Below are positions 32,520-40,734 of a stretch of 43,995 nucleotides of DNA, piece by piece. The notes under the pieces were generated by a model. It ran no database searches. It was not told the origin of the DNA and worked only from the letters and a program-made list of their open reading frames with translations. The stretch lies in assembly GCA_017527945.1 (NCBI GenBank), contig JAFXPL010000073.1:1-43995 (forward strand), written 5' to 3'. The translations under genes and the position numbers were made by a program. The stretch's first letter is position 1, and every line of letters begins with the position of its first letter. This DNA comes from Bacteroidales bacterium (GTDB taxonomy: Bacteria; Bacteroidota; Bacteroidia; Bacteroidales; WCHB1-69).

Positions 32520-34819
32520 GTCTTCACGAACATGGCGCGAGCCACGGATTTCCCTTTTTGATATAAGACGACTACATAGTGGCCGGCAGGAAGCCCGCCT
32601 ATGTGGATTTCTTGGGTGTCATTGCTGATTTTGGCACTCTTCACGCGGTGCCCGACGGAATCGTAAATCACGGCTTTGTCGGCTTGGGACGCATCGGTTC
32701 GGAGCGTGATGGAACTGCTGGCCGGGTTCGGGTAGAGATTCAGCCGGACGAAGACGGGCGATGTCAGCGAAACGCCCTCGTCGGCCGTGGCGAAGCAGTA
32801 TTGCCCCGGGAGCAGCTCGGTGGTGATGTAAGCGTTGTAGGGTGAGCCTGTGCGGGTGTAGGAGACGGGCATCCAAGTGCCTGTGCCGTTTGGGCGGTAC
32901 ATGAGTCGGAGGTTGTCGAAACTTTCGCCGTTGTCAAACAGGTCGTAATCTAACTGTCCGTTTCCGCGTATGAGGCGGAATCGACAGGAGCCTTCGGGAG
33001 TTCCGCCGGTATAATGTATTGTCCAATAGTGTGTTTGCGAAAATTTGTGGAAGCCGTCGGGTAGGGGAGACGGCGCGGTGGGGGCTACGAGATGGTGCTC
33101 TACCCGGAAAAGTGTCGTGTCGTCAATTTGGCTGATTTGTGCGCTGCAGGAGGTGTTGGTGAACGTGATGCTGCCCGTTGCCGCCACTTTCCGGGTGTCG
33201 TCGATGGTGGCATCGGCCAGTTTGCCGTGGTAGTCGAGGATGGCGAAAGCCGGGTAGAACTCGGAATAGACCATCAGGTCGGTGAATTCGTCCGTCACGA
33301 ACTGACTTTCCGTGGTGCTCATCTCCATGTTGTCGGAGACCAGCGTGACATCCACGGGGACGTTGGTGCCGAGGTGGTGGGTGCCGTAGCCTTTCTGTCG
33401 TACGGTGACGGAGTAGATGCCGCACCCGTGCGACTGGATTTCATCGACGTCGAAGTCTAAGAACCCGGGCTGGTGAATCCAGTCTTCGTAGAAGTCCATC
33501 AGGTTCATGCCGGAAATTAGGGTGAGGTAGGTGAAAAACTGTTCGGAATTGACGTTTTGGAAAGCGAAATGATCTAAAAGTTGACGTAAACTGCTGAAAA
33601 ACAAGGAATCACCCATATAGTTCCGCAGAGTGTGGATGACCAAGCCGCCCTTTTGGTAAGAGTGCATACCGTAGGTGTAGTCTTGGGGGACGTTGTCTAA
33701 GGCGTAGAGACCGCCGTCGGTGCGGGCGAGGTTTTGCAGGGTAGTGGCGTGCAGGTCGTTGATGTGTTCGGCATAGGCGTCATGGGTGTCGGTGTTGTAA
33801 AGCCATTCCTGAATCAAAGCCTCGGAATAATCGGCGAAACCTTCGTTGATCCACATCTCCTCCGGGCGTTCGCAGGTGATGAGGTTGCCGAACCAATGGT
33901 GGAAGAGCTCGTGCATGATGGTGCCCTCGTAGTTCAATGTCCCGTTGACGGCTGCGTTAGGCAGGGCAATGTTGGTGGCGTGCTCCATTGCGCCGCCAGT
34001 CATGTCCACGCACACGTAACCCACTCGCTGCCACCGGTACGGCCCGAAGAGTTCCTCGTATTTGCGCAGCACCGGCTTCAGGTGGACGAACGAGGCAGGG
34101 ATGTTCGGATAGAGGGCTGGCGCGGCGTAGATTTCGATGGGGATGACCCGCTCCATGCCCTGGAAGGTGTCGGCATAGCAGCGGTAGTCGCCCACTGCCA
34201 CGTTGACCAAGTAGGTCGGCACGGGCTGGTCAAGGTGCCACGACCACACTTTTGTGCTGTCGAAGAGCGTCAGCGAGTCGGTGAGCAGTCCGTTGCAGAT
34301 GGCCATCTTCCCGTTCTCTGTGCGGATGTGGAAACTGTAGGTCGATTTGTCGGTGAACTCGTCCATGCAGGGGAACCAGCAGCGTCCGTAGGCGTGAGGT
34401 TGGTCATGGAGCGCGACTCCCACGCTGTAGGCGTATTGGCCGCTGAAGTAGAAACCGCCGAACGAACCGTCGTGTTGCGGCACCCCGTGGTAGAAGACCC
34501 GTATGGCTGCGGTGTCACCGGATTGCATCGTGGGTACGGTCACCAACAGGGATTGCCCGACATGGGTGAAGGCTGCCGGGGTGCCGTTGACGTGCACCGA
34601 ATCGCAGGTCAACGCCATCAAGTCGAGCCGCACTTGGCTTAGCCCATTGACCTTCGACACTGCATAAAGCACCGTTTGGCCGTCAATCACGCGGCTGCTG
34701 AAGTCGGTTATCGAAAAAGTGAGATCATAATGCGCAACGTGAACCGAGTCAGTGCGCAGCTGACCAAACACCGTAGAAAAGCAAATTAAAAAGCAACCGA
34801 GAAGGATGGAATGTTTCAT
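32516..34819 (-). CDS. M1 family metallopeptidase with T9SS sorting domain
   Basis: A 767-residue secreted aminopeptidase-N-like enzyme. Residues 1-19 (MKHSILLGCFLICFSTVFG) form a signal peptide. The zinc site is H303-E304-L-F-H307 with Glu326 in NEGFADY (HExxH-x18-E). The substrate-recognition motif reads GGAMEH where most aminopeptidases have GxMEN. The last 75 residues (LNLYPNPASSSITLRTDA to the end) are a type A T9SS C-terminal sorting domain, so the protein is exported through type IX secretion to the surface or medium. It likely trims peptides outside the cell. The start codon lies three bases from an octamer array, and the gene converges with cstA. Confidence 0.93.
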   Translation of the reverse strand: MKHSILLGCFLICFSTVFGQLRTDSVHVAHYDLTFSITDFSSRVIDGQTVLYAVSKVNGLSQVRLDLMALTCDSVHVNGTPAAFTHVGQSLLVTVPTMQSGDTAAIRVFYHGVPQHDGSFGGFYFSGQYAYSVGVALHDQPHAYGRCWFPCMDEFTDKSTYSFHIRTENGKMAICNGLLTDSLTLFDSTKVWSWHLDQPVPTYLVNVAVGDYRCYADTFQGMERVIPIEIYAAPALYPNIPASFVHLKPVLRKYEELFGPYRWQRVGYVCVDMTGGAMEHATNIALPNAAVNGTLNYEGTIMHELFHHWFGNLITCERPEEMWINEGFADYSEALIQEWLYNTDTHDAYAEHINDLHATTLQNLARTDGGLYALDNVPQDYTYGMHSYQKGGLVIHTLRNYMGDSLFFSSLRQLLDHFAFQNVNSEQFFTYLTLISGMNLMDFYEDWIHQPGFLDFDVDEIQSHGCGIYSVTVRQKGYGTHHLGTNVPVDVTLVSDNMEMSTTESQFVTDEFTDLMVYSEFYPAFAILDYHGKLADATIDDTRKVAATGSITFTNTSCSAQISQIDDTTLFRVEHHLVAPTAPSPLPDGFHKFSQTHYWTIHYTGGTPEGSCRFRLIRGNGQLDYDLFDNGESFDNLRLMYRPNGTGTWMPVSYTRTGSPYNAYITTELLPGQYCFATADEGVSLTSPVFVRLNLYPNPASSSITLRTDASQADKAVIYDSVGHRVKSAKISNDTQEIHIGGLPAGHYVVVLYQKGKSVARAMFVKT

Positions 34820-34822
34820 TAT

Positions 34823-34920
34823 GGGTTATTGGGTTATTGGGTTATTGGGTTAGTAGTTTAAGTCTATGTTATAGTTATTAGTCATAGTCATAGCCCCTTC
34901 ATTGTACATTGTACATTGTC
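34823..34920. repeat. Octamer array GGGTTATT plus short AGTCAT and ATTGTAC repeats
   Basis: Three units of GGGTTATT and one GGGTTAGT (34823-34854) lie three bases upstream of the M1 peptidase start codon (minus strand). Further on come AGTCAT twice (about 34880-34891) and ATTGTAC twice plus a partial copy (34901-34920), which reaches into the stop codon of the next gene. Nearly the whole gap is therefore repeat sequence. Confidence 0.88.
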
Positions 34921-35638
34921 AAAGGTCTTCGCGTCGTAGCAGGGGGCTGGTGATGATGCGGTTGTCTTCCATCGGGAATTTCAGATGGCCGTAGTTGGCT
35001 TCGGCCACCGACATCTTGTGGTTCAATTTCTCGAATAGTTTTTGGCGGCGGTGTTCCTTGGCGGCGGCTTCCGCTTCATAGAACAGGTATTGGATGAAGT
35101 CGAGGACCTCCGTGCTCTTTTTCTGACTTTTGGCGATGTTTTGCGGGGTGTCTTGGCACACGATGCGGATGCCGGGTATGTTGGGGAGTAGCGCCACGTA
35201 GTCCTCCATGTCGGTCTGCTTGTCGGCGGAAAGCATCAGGATGTAGTCGGTCTGCGGGTGGGAAAACGGGATTTTGGCGAGCCCTTCGTTGTTGAAGAGG
35301 TAGTAGTCGTCCTCGAACAGGAGACCGCCCAACAGCGGGTTCTGCCGGCTCAGCGACATCTCCATGGGGGCAGTGCAGTGGTTGGCTAACAGCACCAAGT
35401 CGATGTCATATTCCAAGTTGAACGACATCAGGTACATGGGGAACGTCAATCCCGGATGTTCCTCTTCCGGCCGGATGCTTCCGATGAAGGAACAGGGCTG
35501 TTTAAGGTTGGTTTGCATCCGATGGGCCAAAAAGAACTGTGACAGCGACGACCTAATCCAACAGATCCAATAATTCTTGGCGCTGCCGAATGCGTCTAAC
35601 GAGATTACCCGTTTTGGATCGGACTTCTTTTTGGCCAT
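34919..35638 (-). CDS. Conserved hypothetical protein, possibly IPExxxVDY family
   Basis: A 239-residue soluble protein downstream of ffh. The middle resembles the Bacteroidota IPExxxVDY family: YDIDLVLLANH, then FEDDYYLFNNEG, then AKIPFSHPQTDYILML, where the family has a Pro-Glu...Val-Asp-Tyr signature followed by a hydrophobic strand. The C-terminal third is helical and charged (YEAEAAAKEHRRQKLFEKL). The function is unknown. It starts 12 bases after the ffh stop codon and in the same direction, so it is probably cotranscribed with ffh. The family assignment is tentative. Confidence 0.65.
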   Translation of the reverse strand: MAKKKSDPKRVISLDAFGSAKNYWICWIRSSLSQFFLAHRMQTNLKQPCSFIGSIRPEEEHPGLTFPMYLMSFNLEYDIDLVLLANHCTAPMEMSLSRQNPLLGGLLFEDDYYLFNNEGLAKIPFSHPQTDYILMLSADKQTDMEDYVALLPNIPGIRIVCQDTPQNIAKSQKKSTEVLDFIQYLFYEAEAAAKEHRRQKLFEKLNHKMSVAEANYGHLKFPMEDNRIITSPLLRREDL

Positions 35639-35650
35639 CGGGAAGGTCGG

Positions 35651-36991
35651 TTATCTTCTTCCGCGGGCCTTCATGGCACGCATCATGCCTTTTGTTTTGC
35701 CGGAACCGTTGTTCACGGCCTTCATCACCTTGCGAATGTCGTCGAACTGCTTGATGAGCCGGTTCACGTCCTGGATGTCACGGCCGGAGCCGCGTGCGAT
35801 GCGCTTGCGGCGGGAACCGTTGATGATGTCGGGGTTGGCGCGTTCTTCGGGGGTCATCGACTGGATCATCACTTCAACGCTTTTGAAGACGTTGTCGTCG
35901 ATGTCCATGTTGCGGATCAGCTTGCCCATGCCAGGGATCATGCTCATGAGGTCCTTCACGTTGCCCATCTTCTTGATCTGCTGGATCTGCTGGTTGAAGT
36001 CGTTGAAGTCGAACTGGTTTTTGGCTAACTTTTTGGAAAGTTTGGCTGCTTCCTCGTCGTCGAACTGCTCCTGGGCGCGTTCCACGAAGGAGCGGATGTC
36101 GCCCATGCCGAGGATACGTTCGGCCATGCGGTCGGGGTGGAACACGTCGAGTGCTTCCATCTTCTCGCCCATGCCGACGAACTTGATGGGCTTTTCGGTG
36201 ACCTTGCGGATGGTGAGTGCGGCACCGCCTCGGGTGTCGCCGTCGAGCTTGGTGAGAATGACACCGTCGAAATTGAGGCGGTCGTTGAAGGCCTTGGCGG
36301 TGTTCACGGCATCCTGGCCGGTCATGGCATCCACCACGAAGAGGATTTCCTGCGGATTGACGGCCTCCTTGATGTTGGAGATCTCGCGCATCATATCCTC
36401 ATCCACGGCGAGACGGCCGGCCGTGTCGATGATGACTACGTCGTAGCCGTAGTCCTTGGCGTGCCGGATGGCGTTCTTGGCAATCTCCACGGGCTTCTTG
36501 TTGTCGGGCTCAGCATAAACCTCCACGCCGATTTGTTCGCCGAGAACCTTGAGCTGGTCGATAGCGGCGGGGCGATAAACGTCGCAAGCGGCGAGCATGG
36601 GCTTCTTGCCGCGTTTGGTTTTCAGGAGATTGGCGAGTTTGGCACTGTGGGTGGTCTTACCGGAACCTTGCAGACCGGCCATCAGGATGATGGCGGGCGA
36701 GCCCTTGAGGTTGATATCGACCGCCTGGCTGCCCATGAGGGCGATGAGCTCGTCGTAGGTGATCTTCACCATGAGCTGGTTGGGCGACACGGCGTTGATC
36801 ACGTTCATGCCGATGGCTTTCTCCTTCACACTGTTGGTGAATTCCTTGGCGATGGCGTAGCTCACGTCGGCATCGATGAGCGCCTTGCGGATCTCCTTGG
36901 TGGTTTCGGCCACGTTGATCTCGGTGATCTTGCCCTGGCCTTTCAATATCTTAAATGACCGTTCTAATCTGTCGGATAAACTTTCAAACAT
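35651..36991 (-). CDS. ffh: Signal recognition particle protein Ffh
   Basis: A 446-residue GTPase that binds 4.5S RNA and signal peptides and delivers ribosomes to FtsY at the membrane. The N domain (MFESLSDRLERSFKILKGQG) is followed by the G domain with P-loop GLQGSGKTTHSAKLA, VIIDTAGRLAVD and TKLDGDTRGGAAL. The Met-rich M domain includes KDLMSMIPGMGKL and the RNA-binding SRRKRIARGSGRDIQDVNRL. The C-terminus is basic (GKTKGMMRAMKARGRR). It has a -7 element at 37030-37037 and is followed at 12 bases by the conserved hypothetical gene. Confidence 0.98.
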   Translation of the reverse strand: MFESLSDRLERSFKILKGQGKITEINVAETTKEIRKALIDADVSYAIAKEFTNSVKEKAIGMNVINAVSPNQLMVKITYDELIALMGSQAVDINLKGSPAIILMAGLQGSGKTTHSAKLANLLKTKRGKKPMLAACDVYRPAAIDQLKVLGEQIGVEVYAEPDNKKPVEIAKNAIRHAKDYGYDVVIIDTAGRLAVDEDMMREISNIKEAVNPQEILFVVDAMTGQDAVNTAKAFNDRLNFDGVILTKLDGDTRGGAALTIRKVTEKPIKFVGMGEKMEALDVFHPDRMAERILGMGDIRSFVERAQEQFDDEEAAKLSKKLAKNQFDFNDFNQQIQQIKKMGNVKDLMSMIPGMGKLIRNMDIDDNVFKSVEVMIQSMTPEERANPDIINGSRRKRIARGSGRDIQDVNRLIKQFDDIRKVMKAVNNGSGKTKGMMRAMKARGRR

Positions 36992-37029
36992 ACCTTTTTT
37001 TAAGAATTCCTTATTTTAAAATGCGGCTG

Positions 37030-37037
37030 CAAAAATA
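37030..37037 (-). promoter_or_regulatory. -7 element TATTTTTG of ffh
   Basis: A TAnnTTTG match on the minus strand, 39 bases upstream of the ffh start codon, in the divergent gap shared with the YitT gene. Confidence 0.5.
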
Positions 37038-37153
37038 ATCATTTCTCGGACACGACAAGCCGGTTGTGCAAAATGATTTTCGTTTGAGTGAACGCTTTTT
37101 CAATGAATTTGCGAAAAAAGCCTGCCGTAGGGATTTTCGACGGGAAATTCTTG

Positions 37154-37161
37154 TATTTTTG
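37154..37161 (+). promoter_or_regulatory. -7 element TATTTTTG of the YitT gene
   Basis: A TAnnTTTG match on the plus strand, 55 bases upstream of the YitT start. No clear -33 element. Confidence 0.5.
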
Positions 37162-37216
37162 CCGCCAGATTTTTTACGCTGAATTTTAAATGTAAGTAAT
37201 TATAAAACAGTATTTT

Positions 37217-38155
37217 ATGGAAAATGTATTGAAGTTGCTAAAGACAAAAAAATTCTGGATTGAGCTCCTGATTATGACTATCGGAATGCTCATCACGGCC
37301 ATTGCGGTCTATTATTTCCTCGTGCCGAGCAAGCTGATCATCGGCACCATCTCGGGTCTCTCCATCGTCATCAGTGGAATTTCCGAGCAACTTTTCGGCT
37401 ATGCGTTGCCGGTCTCGACAGTGGTCTTCGTGGTGAACGCTATCCTTTTGGTGTTGGCTTACTTCCTCATTGGCAAGGAGTTCGGCATCAAGACGGTCTA
37501 TACGGCCCTGATCCTTGGTCCGTTGATGGGTTTGCTCGACAAGGTGCTGCCCTACACGATGTTCGTGGCGGAAGGCTCCACTTCCGTGATGGGCGATATT
37601 TGGTTCGATCTCTGCTGCTTTGTGCTGTTGCTCAGTGCCTCGCAAGCCGTGCTCTTCTCCATCAACGCCTCCACCGGCGGGTTGGACATCCTGGCTAAGA
37701 TTGTGAACAAGTACCTGCACTTCGATATCGGCAAGTCGGTTTCCATTGCTGGAGCCATCATTTGCTGCACGGCCTTTGCTATCAATCCTTTCCGTATGGT
37801 CGTCATCGGTCTTATCGGCACGTGGATCAATGGCTTGGTGGTTGATTATTTCACTGCCAATCTCAACAACCGCAAACGTGTCTGTATCGTTTCCAAGGAC
37901 TACGACCGGATTCGCCGTTTCATCATCGACGACTTGGTGCGCGGATGTACGCTGTACGAGGTTATCGGTGGTTACACCAATGAAAAGTCCATTGAGTTGG
38001 AGGCGTTGCTGACGAAAGACGAGTTTTCCAAGCTGATGGAATATATCAACCAAAACGATGTCAAGGCGTTTATCACGGCCGGCAATGTAAGCGAGGTTTA
38101 CGGACTTTGGTTCAAGGACAAGAAGCGTACGAAGCAGCACGCCGAGCAGCGGTAA
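37217..38155 (+). CDS. YitT family membrane protein
   Basis: A 312-residue integral membrane protein with five or six hydrophobic segments in the first 200 residues: IELLIMTIGMLITAIAVYYF, GTISGLSIVISGI, VSTVVFVVNAILLVLAYFLI and more. This is the YitT/DUF161 architecture, including the SINASTGGLDILAKI motif. A cytoplasmic DUF2179 domain follows (RKRVCIVSKDYDRIRRFI, CTLYEVIGGYTNEKS, VKAFITAGNVSEVYG). The function is unknown; a transport role is assumed in the family. It is monocistronic, with its own promoter and terminator. Confidence 0.92.
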   Translation: MENVLKLLKTKKFWIELLIMTIGMLITAIAVYYFLVPSKLIIGTISGLSIVISGISEQLFGYALPVSTVVFVVNAILLVLAYFLIGKEFGIKTVYTALILGPLMGLLDKVLPYTMFVAEGSTSVMGDIWFDLCCFVLLLSASQAVLFSINASTGGLDILAKIVNKYLHFDIGKSVSIAGAIICCTAFAINPFRMVVIGLIGTWINGLVVDYFTANLNNRKRVCIVSKDYDRIRRFIIDDLVRGCTLYEVIGGYTNEKSIELEALLTKDEFSKLMEYINQNDVKAFITAGNVSEVYGLWFKDKKRTKQHAEQR

Positions 38156-38177
38156 GCTGTTGATGGAAAGTTATGAG

Positions 38178-38209
38178 GCGGGACGGGGAATTTCCTTGTC
38201 CCGCTTTTT
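38178..38209 (+). terminator. Terminator of the YitT gene
   Basis: GCGGGAC (38178-38184) pairs with GTCCCGC (38198-38204) and is followed by five T residues. It lies 22 bases after the stop codon. Confidence 0.85.
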
Positions 38210-38233
38210 GTGTTGGGGTTTGATGGGGTAAAC

Positions 38234-38259
38234 GAAAAAGAGGAACTCATTTGAGTTCC
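38234..38259 (-). terminator. Terminator of the gyrA-TPR operon
   Basis: GGAACTCA (38242-38249) and TGAGTTCC (38252-38259) form a perfect 8-bp hairpin. On the minus strand a T-rich tail follows (TCTTTTT). It lies 33 bases past the stop codon of the last TPR gene. Confidence 0.8.
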
Positions 38260-38292
38260 CCTTCGGTGTCTTAGAGAGAGTTTCAACAACCG

Positions 38293-39492
38293 TTATTTCG
38301 GGTCCTTTTGGATGCGGGCGTTGATTTTGTCGTTCAGTTCTTGCGGAACGGGGATTTGCAACAACGCCTTCATTTCGCGAAGGATACGGTTGTTTTCGAG
38401 GTTGTCGGAGTCCACCTGGTAAGCTTTTTCGCACCATTCGTGGGCTTTCTCCATGGCGGTTTTGCGCTCTGCGCTTTGGAACAGGCGGGTGGCCTCTTCA
38501 TACTGGCGCGTGTTCATGGCCGTTTGGCGGCGATCCATGATGTCGTAGTACTCCACGGCGTAGCGGTAGCCCATGCCCTTGAGGAGCTTGAAGTTGTTGG
38601 GATTCTTGGCCAAGGCATCGAGCAGGGTCTGTTCTGCTTTTGCGTAGTTCTTGGCGTTGGTGAGGTAGGTGGCGCAGTCGGAGATCATGTCGAGGTCGCC
38701 GGTGGCGATGGCCTTGTCAACGAGGTTGAGCAGCTTCTCGTTGTCGCCGATCATGGCATAGTAGTTCATCATTGGGGAGTAGAGCTTGACCATGTTGGCC
38801 TCGTCGTTGGCATAGACTTTCTGGGCTTTTGCCAGAATGTCGCCGCATTTCACCGTGTCGTTGCTGGCCTGGTAGTCGTAGAACAGCTCCACATAGACGC
38901 CCGGGGTCAGGTCGGGTTTGGAAGCGATGCTCTTTTCCAGCATCTTCACGAAGTTGTCCTTGTCGTTCAGGCTACGATAAACAAGGGCGGTGTTGTAGTA
39001 CGTGACGGCGGCATTGCCTTTGGCGCCTCCCAGCTCGTAGCATTTAGCGGCGAGGTTGTAGTATTTCAGAGCCTCGTCGTTTTTGTTGCGCTTAGCGGCT
39101 TTTTCAGCCAATTCCGTGAACGGATCGCCCAAAAGCTTCTGTCCCTCGCGAGCACCCAGCATACCGGTCTTGGGCTCCACTTTCGGATCGAGCTCCAAAG
39201 CCTTCACGAAGGCAGCGTAGGCGTCTTCCAGGGCGCTGGGGTAGCGCGGGGTGGCGGAGGGGTCTTTTTTCGAGCGCTCCAAGTCGTAGTCGTAGAGCCG
39301 CACGCAGACGTTTGCCTGCATCAGCCAAACGGCTGCATTGTCGGGGTTGGAAGCCATGCAGGACTCCATAAACTTCTTGGCTTTAGGCACTTGATTGCTT
39401 CTCAAGCATTGCCATACGTCATCCAAGCAAGATTGCGAGAAAGCGCTGACACTCACGAAGAGCGCGACTAAAACAAGCATCCATTTTTTCAT
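38293..39492 (-). CDS. Exported tetratricopeptide repeat protein (second of a tandem pair)
   Basis: A 399-residue protein with a signal peptide (MKKWMLVLVALFVSVSAFSQ) and helical TPR-type repeats throughout: AKKFMESCMASNPDNAAVW, ALEDAYAAFVKALELDPK, ALKYYNLAAKCYELGG, AEQTLLDALAKNPNNFKLL. TPRs are protein-binding scaffolds, and no catalytic motif is seen. It is a paralogue of the gene at 39529-40713, with the same layout: a PSALEDAYAAFVKALELDP segment here against APEEAYDAFEKALALNP there. The gap between them is only 36 bases. The pair follows gyrA in one operon and ends with a terminator. It is probably periplasmic. Confidence 0.88.
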   Translation of the reverse strand: MKKWMLVLVALFVSVSAFSQSCLDDVWQCLRSNQVPKAKKFMESCMASNPDNAAVWLMQANVCVRLYDYDLERSKKDPSATPRYPSALEDAYAAFVKALELDPKVEPKTGMLGAREGQKLLGDPFTELAEKAAKRNKNDEALKYYNLAAKCYELGGAKGNAAVTYYNTALVYRSLNDKDNFVKMLEKSIASKPDLTPGVYVELFYDYQASNDTVKCGDILAKAQKVYANDEANMVKLYSPMMNYYAMIGDNEKLLNLVDKAIATGDLDMISDCATYLTNAKNYAKAEQTLLDALAKNPNNFKLLKGMGYRYAVEYYDIMDRRQTAMNTRQYEEATRLFQSAERKTAMEKAHEWCEKAYQVDSDNLENNRILREMKALLQIPVPQELNDKINARIQKDPK

Positions 39493-39528
39493 TTTTCTCG
39501 ATTTTAAGTGATTTATTAATTTGACTGA

Positions 39529-40713
39529 TTATTTTTCCAGTTGTTTAATGAGGGCGTCGATTTCGTCAGCCTTCGGGGATTGCTGGCGCACGTAGATGGC
39601 GCGGAGCGTGTTCAGCAGGTTCACGTCGTTGGGCTGCAGCTTCCGAGCCTGTTCGAAGTGGTTGGCGGCATCGCGCAGGTATTCGTCCGACAGTGTCTTG
39701 GCGGCGTCAATGTCCGCTTGGCTGCCGCCTTGCACGGCCAGCTGGTTCTGCCGGTTGAAGTAGTATTCGGAGAAGTTGTAGGTGCAGACGCCGAGGTTGT
39801 AGAGGATGACGAAGTTGTTGGGCGACATGGCGTTGGCGCGGCTCAGCAGCCTTTCGGCGGCGTCGTACCGTTTCTCCTTGATGTAGAAGTTCGCGACGTT
39901 CACCATCTCGTCTTCCGTTTTCAGCGAGCGGTCGTCGATCTGGTCGAGGAGGCGCGTAGCCTTCACGCTGTCGCCGGTCCAGTAGGCATAGTCAATCTCC
40001 AGCAGCCGTATGCTCATGTCGTCGGGGTTCTGCTGCTTTGCCGAGGCCAGGGTTTTCTCCGCTTCGGCGCGATTGTTGGTCTGCTTGTAGTGGTCGATGA
40101 GCTTGGCGAAGACGTAGGCGTTCTTCGAGCCGTCGTCGAGGGCTTTCCGGTAGTATTTCATCATCTCTCCGGTCTCCCCGAGGTTTTCGAGCGTGTAGGC
40201 GTAGTAGTAGTAGAGGTCGCCGTTCATGGGATATTGCGGCTTGTCCATCTCGTAACTTTGGATGCCTTTGGCGAGGGTCTTCTTCGCGCCGGTAAAGTCT
40301 TTGGCTATGAGCTGGTCCACGCCGCGTACCAGCAGGTACGGGTAGAGTTGCTTCAGGGCGTCGGAGGCATTCATCATGTCGAGTGCCTCTACCTTCGGGT
40401 TGAGGGCGAGGGCTTTCTCGAAAGCGTCGTAGGCCTCCTCAGGGGCGTTGGGGTAGCGGATCTGGTAGCTTTCGTTCTTCTGCTTTTCGCTGTATTCGCG
40501 GTTGGCGAGCAGGAACTCGATGTTGCCTTTGTAGAGCCAGGTCTGTGCTTTGGTGGCGAGCTTCTCGTCAGCGGTGCAGAGGTCGATCTGCACTTTGGCC
40601 TTGTCGTAGTCCTTGTCGTAGAAGGCATTGTAGGCCTTGGTAAGGGAAGGCTTCTGGGCAAGAAGGCTTGTCAGAATCAATATGTAAGCGGTTAGCAGCA
40701 GAATTTTTTTCAT
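39529..40713 (-). CDS. Exported tetratricopeptide repeat protein (first of a tandem pair)
   Basis: A 394-residue exported protein with signal peptide MKKILLLTAYILILTSLLAQ and many TPR-like helices (AYNAFYDKDYDKAKVQIDL, AYDAFEKALALNPKVEALD, YYYYAYTLENLGETGEMMKY, ANHFEQARKLQPNDVNLL). It lies 21 bases after the gyrA stop codon and ahead of its paralogue. No enzyme motif is visible. TPR proteins downstream of gyrA are, as I recall, found in other Bacteroidales, which would suggest a conserved but unexplained link. Confidence 0.88.
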   Translation of the reverse strand: MKKILLLTAYILILTSLLAQKPSLTKAYNAFYDKDYDKAKVQIDLCTADEKLATKAQTWLYKGNIEFLLANREYSEKQKNESYQIRYPNAPEEAYDAFEKALALNPKVEALDMMNASDALKQLYPYLLVRGVDQLIAKDFTGAKKTLAKGIQSYEMDKPQYPMNGDLYYYYAYTLENLGETGEMMKYYRKALDDGSKNAYVFAKLIDHYKQTNNRAEAEKTLASAKQQNPDDMSIRLLEIDYAYWTGDSVKATRLLDQIDDRSLKTEDEMVNVANFYIKEKRYDAAERLLSRANAMSPNNFVILYNLGVCTYNFSEYYFNRQNQLAVQGGSQADIDAAKTLSDEYLRDAANHFEQARKLQPNDVNLLNTLRAIYVRQQSPKADEIDALIKQLEK

Positions 40714-40734
40714 CGTTTCTCGATTATTGGGTGG

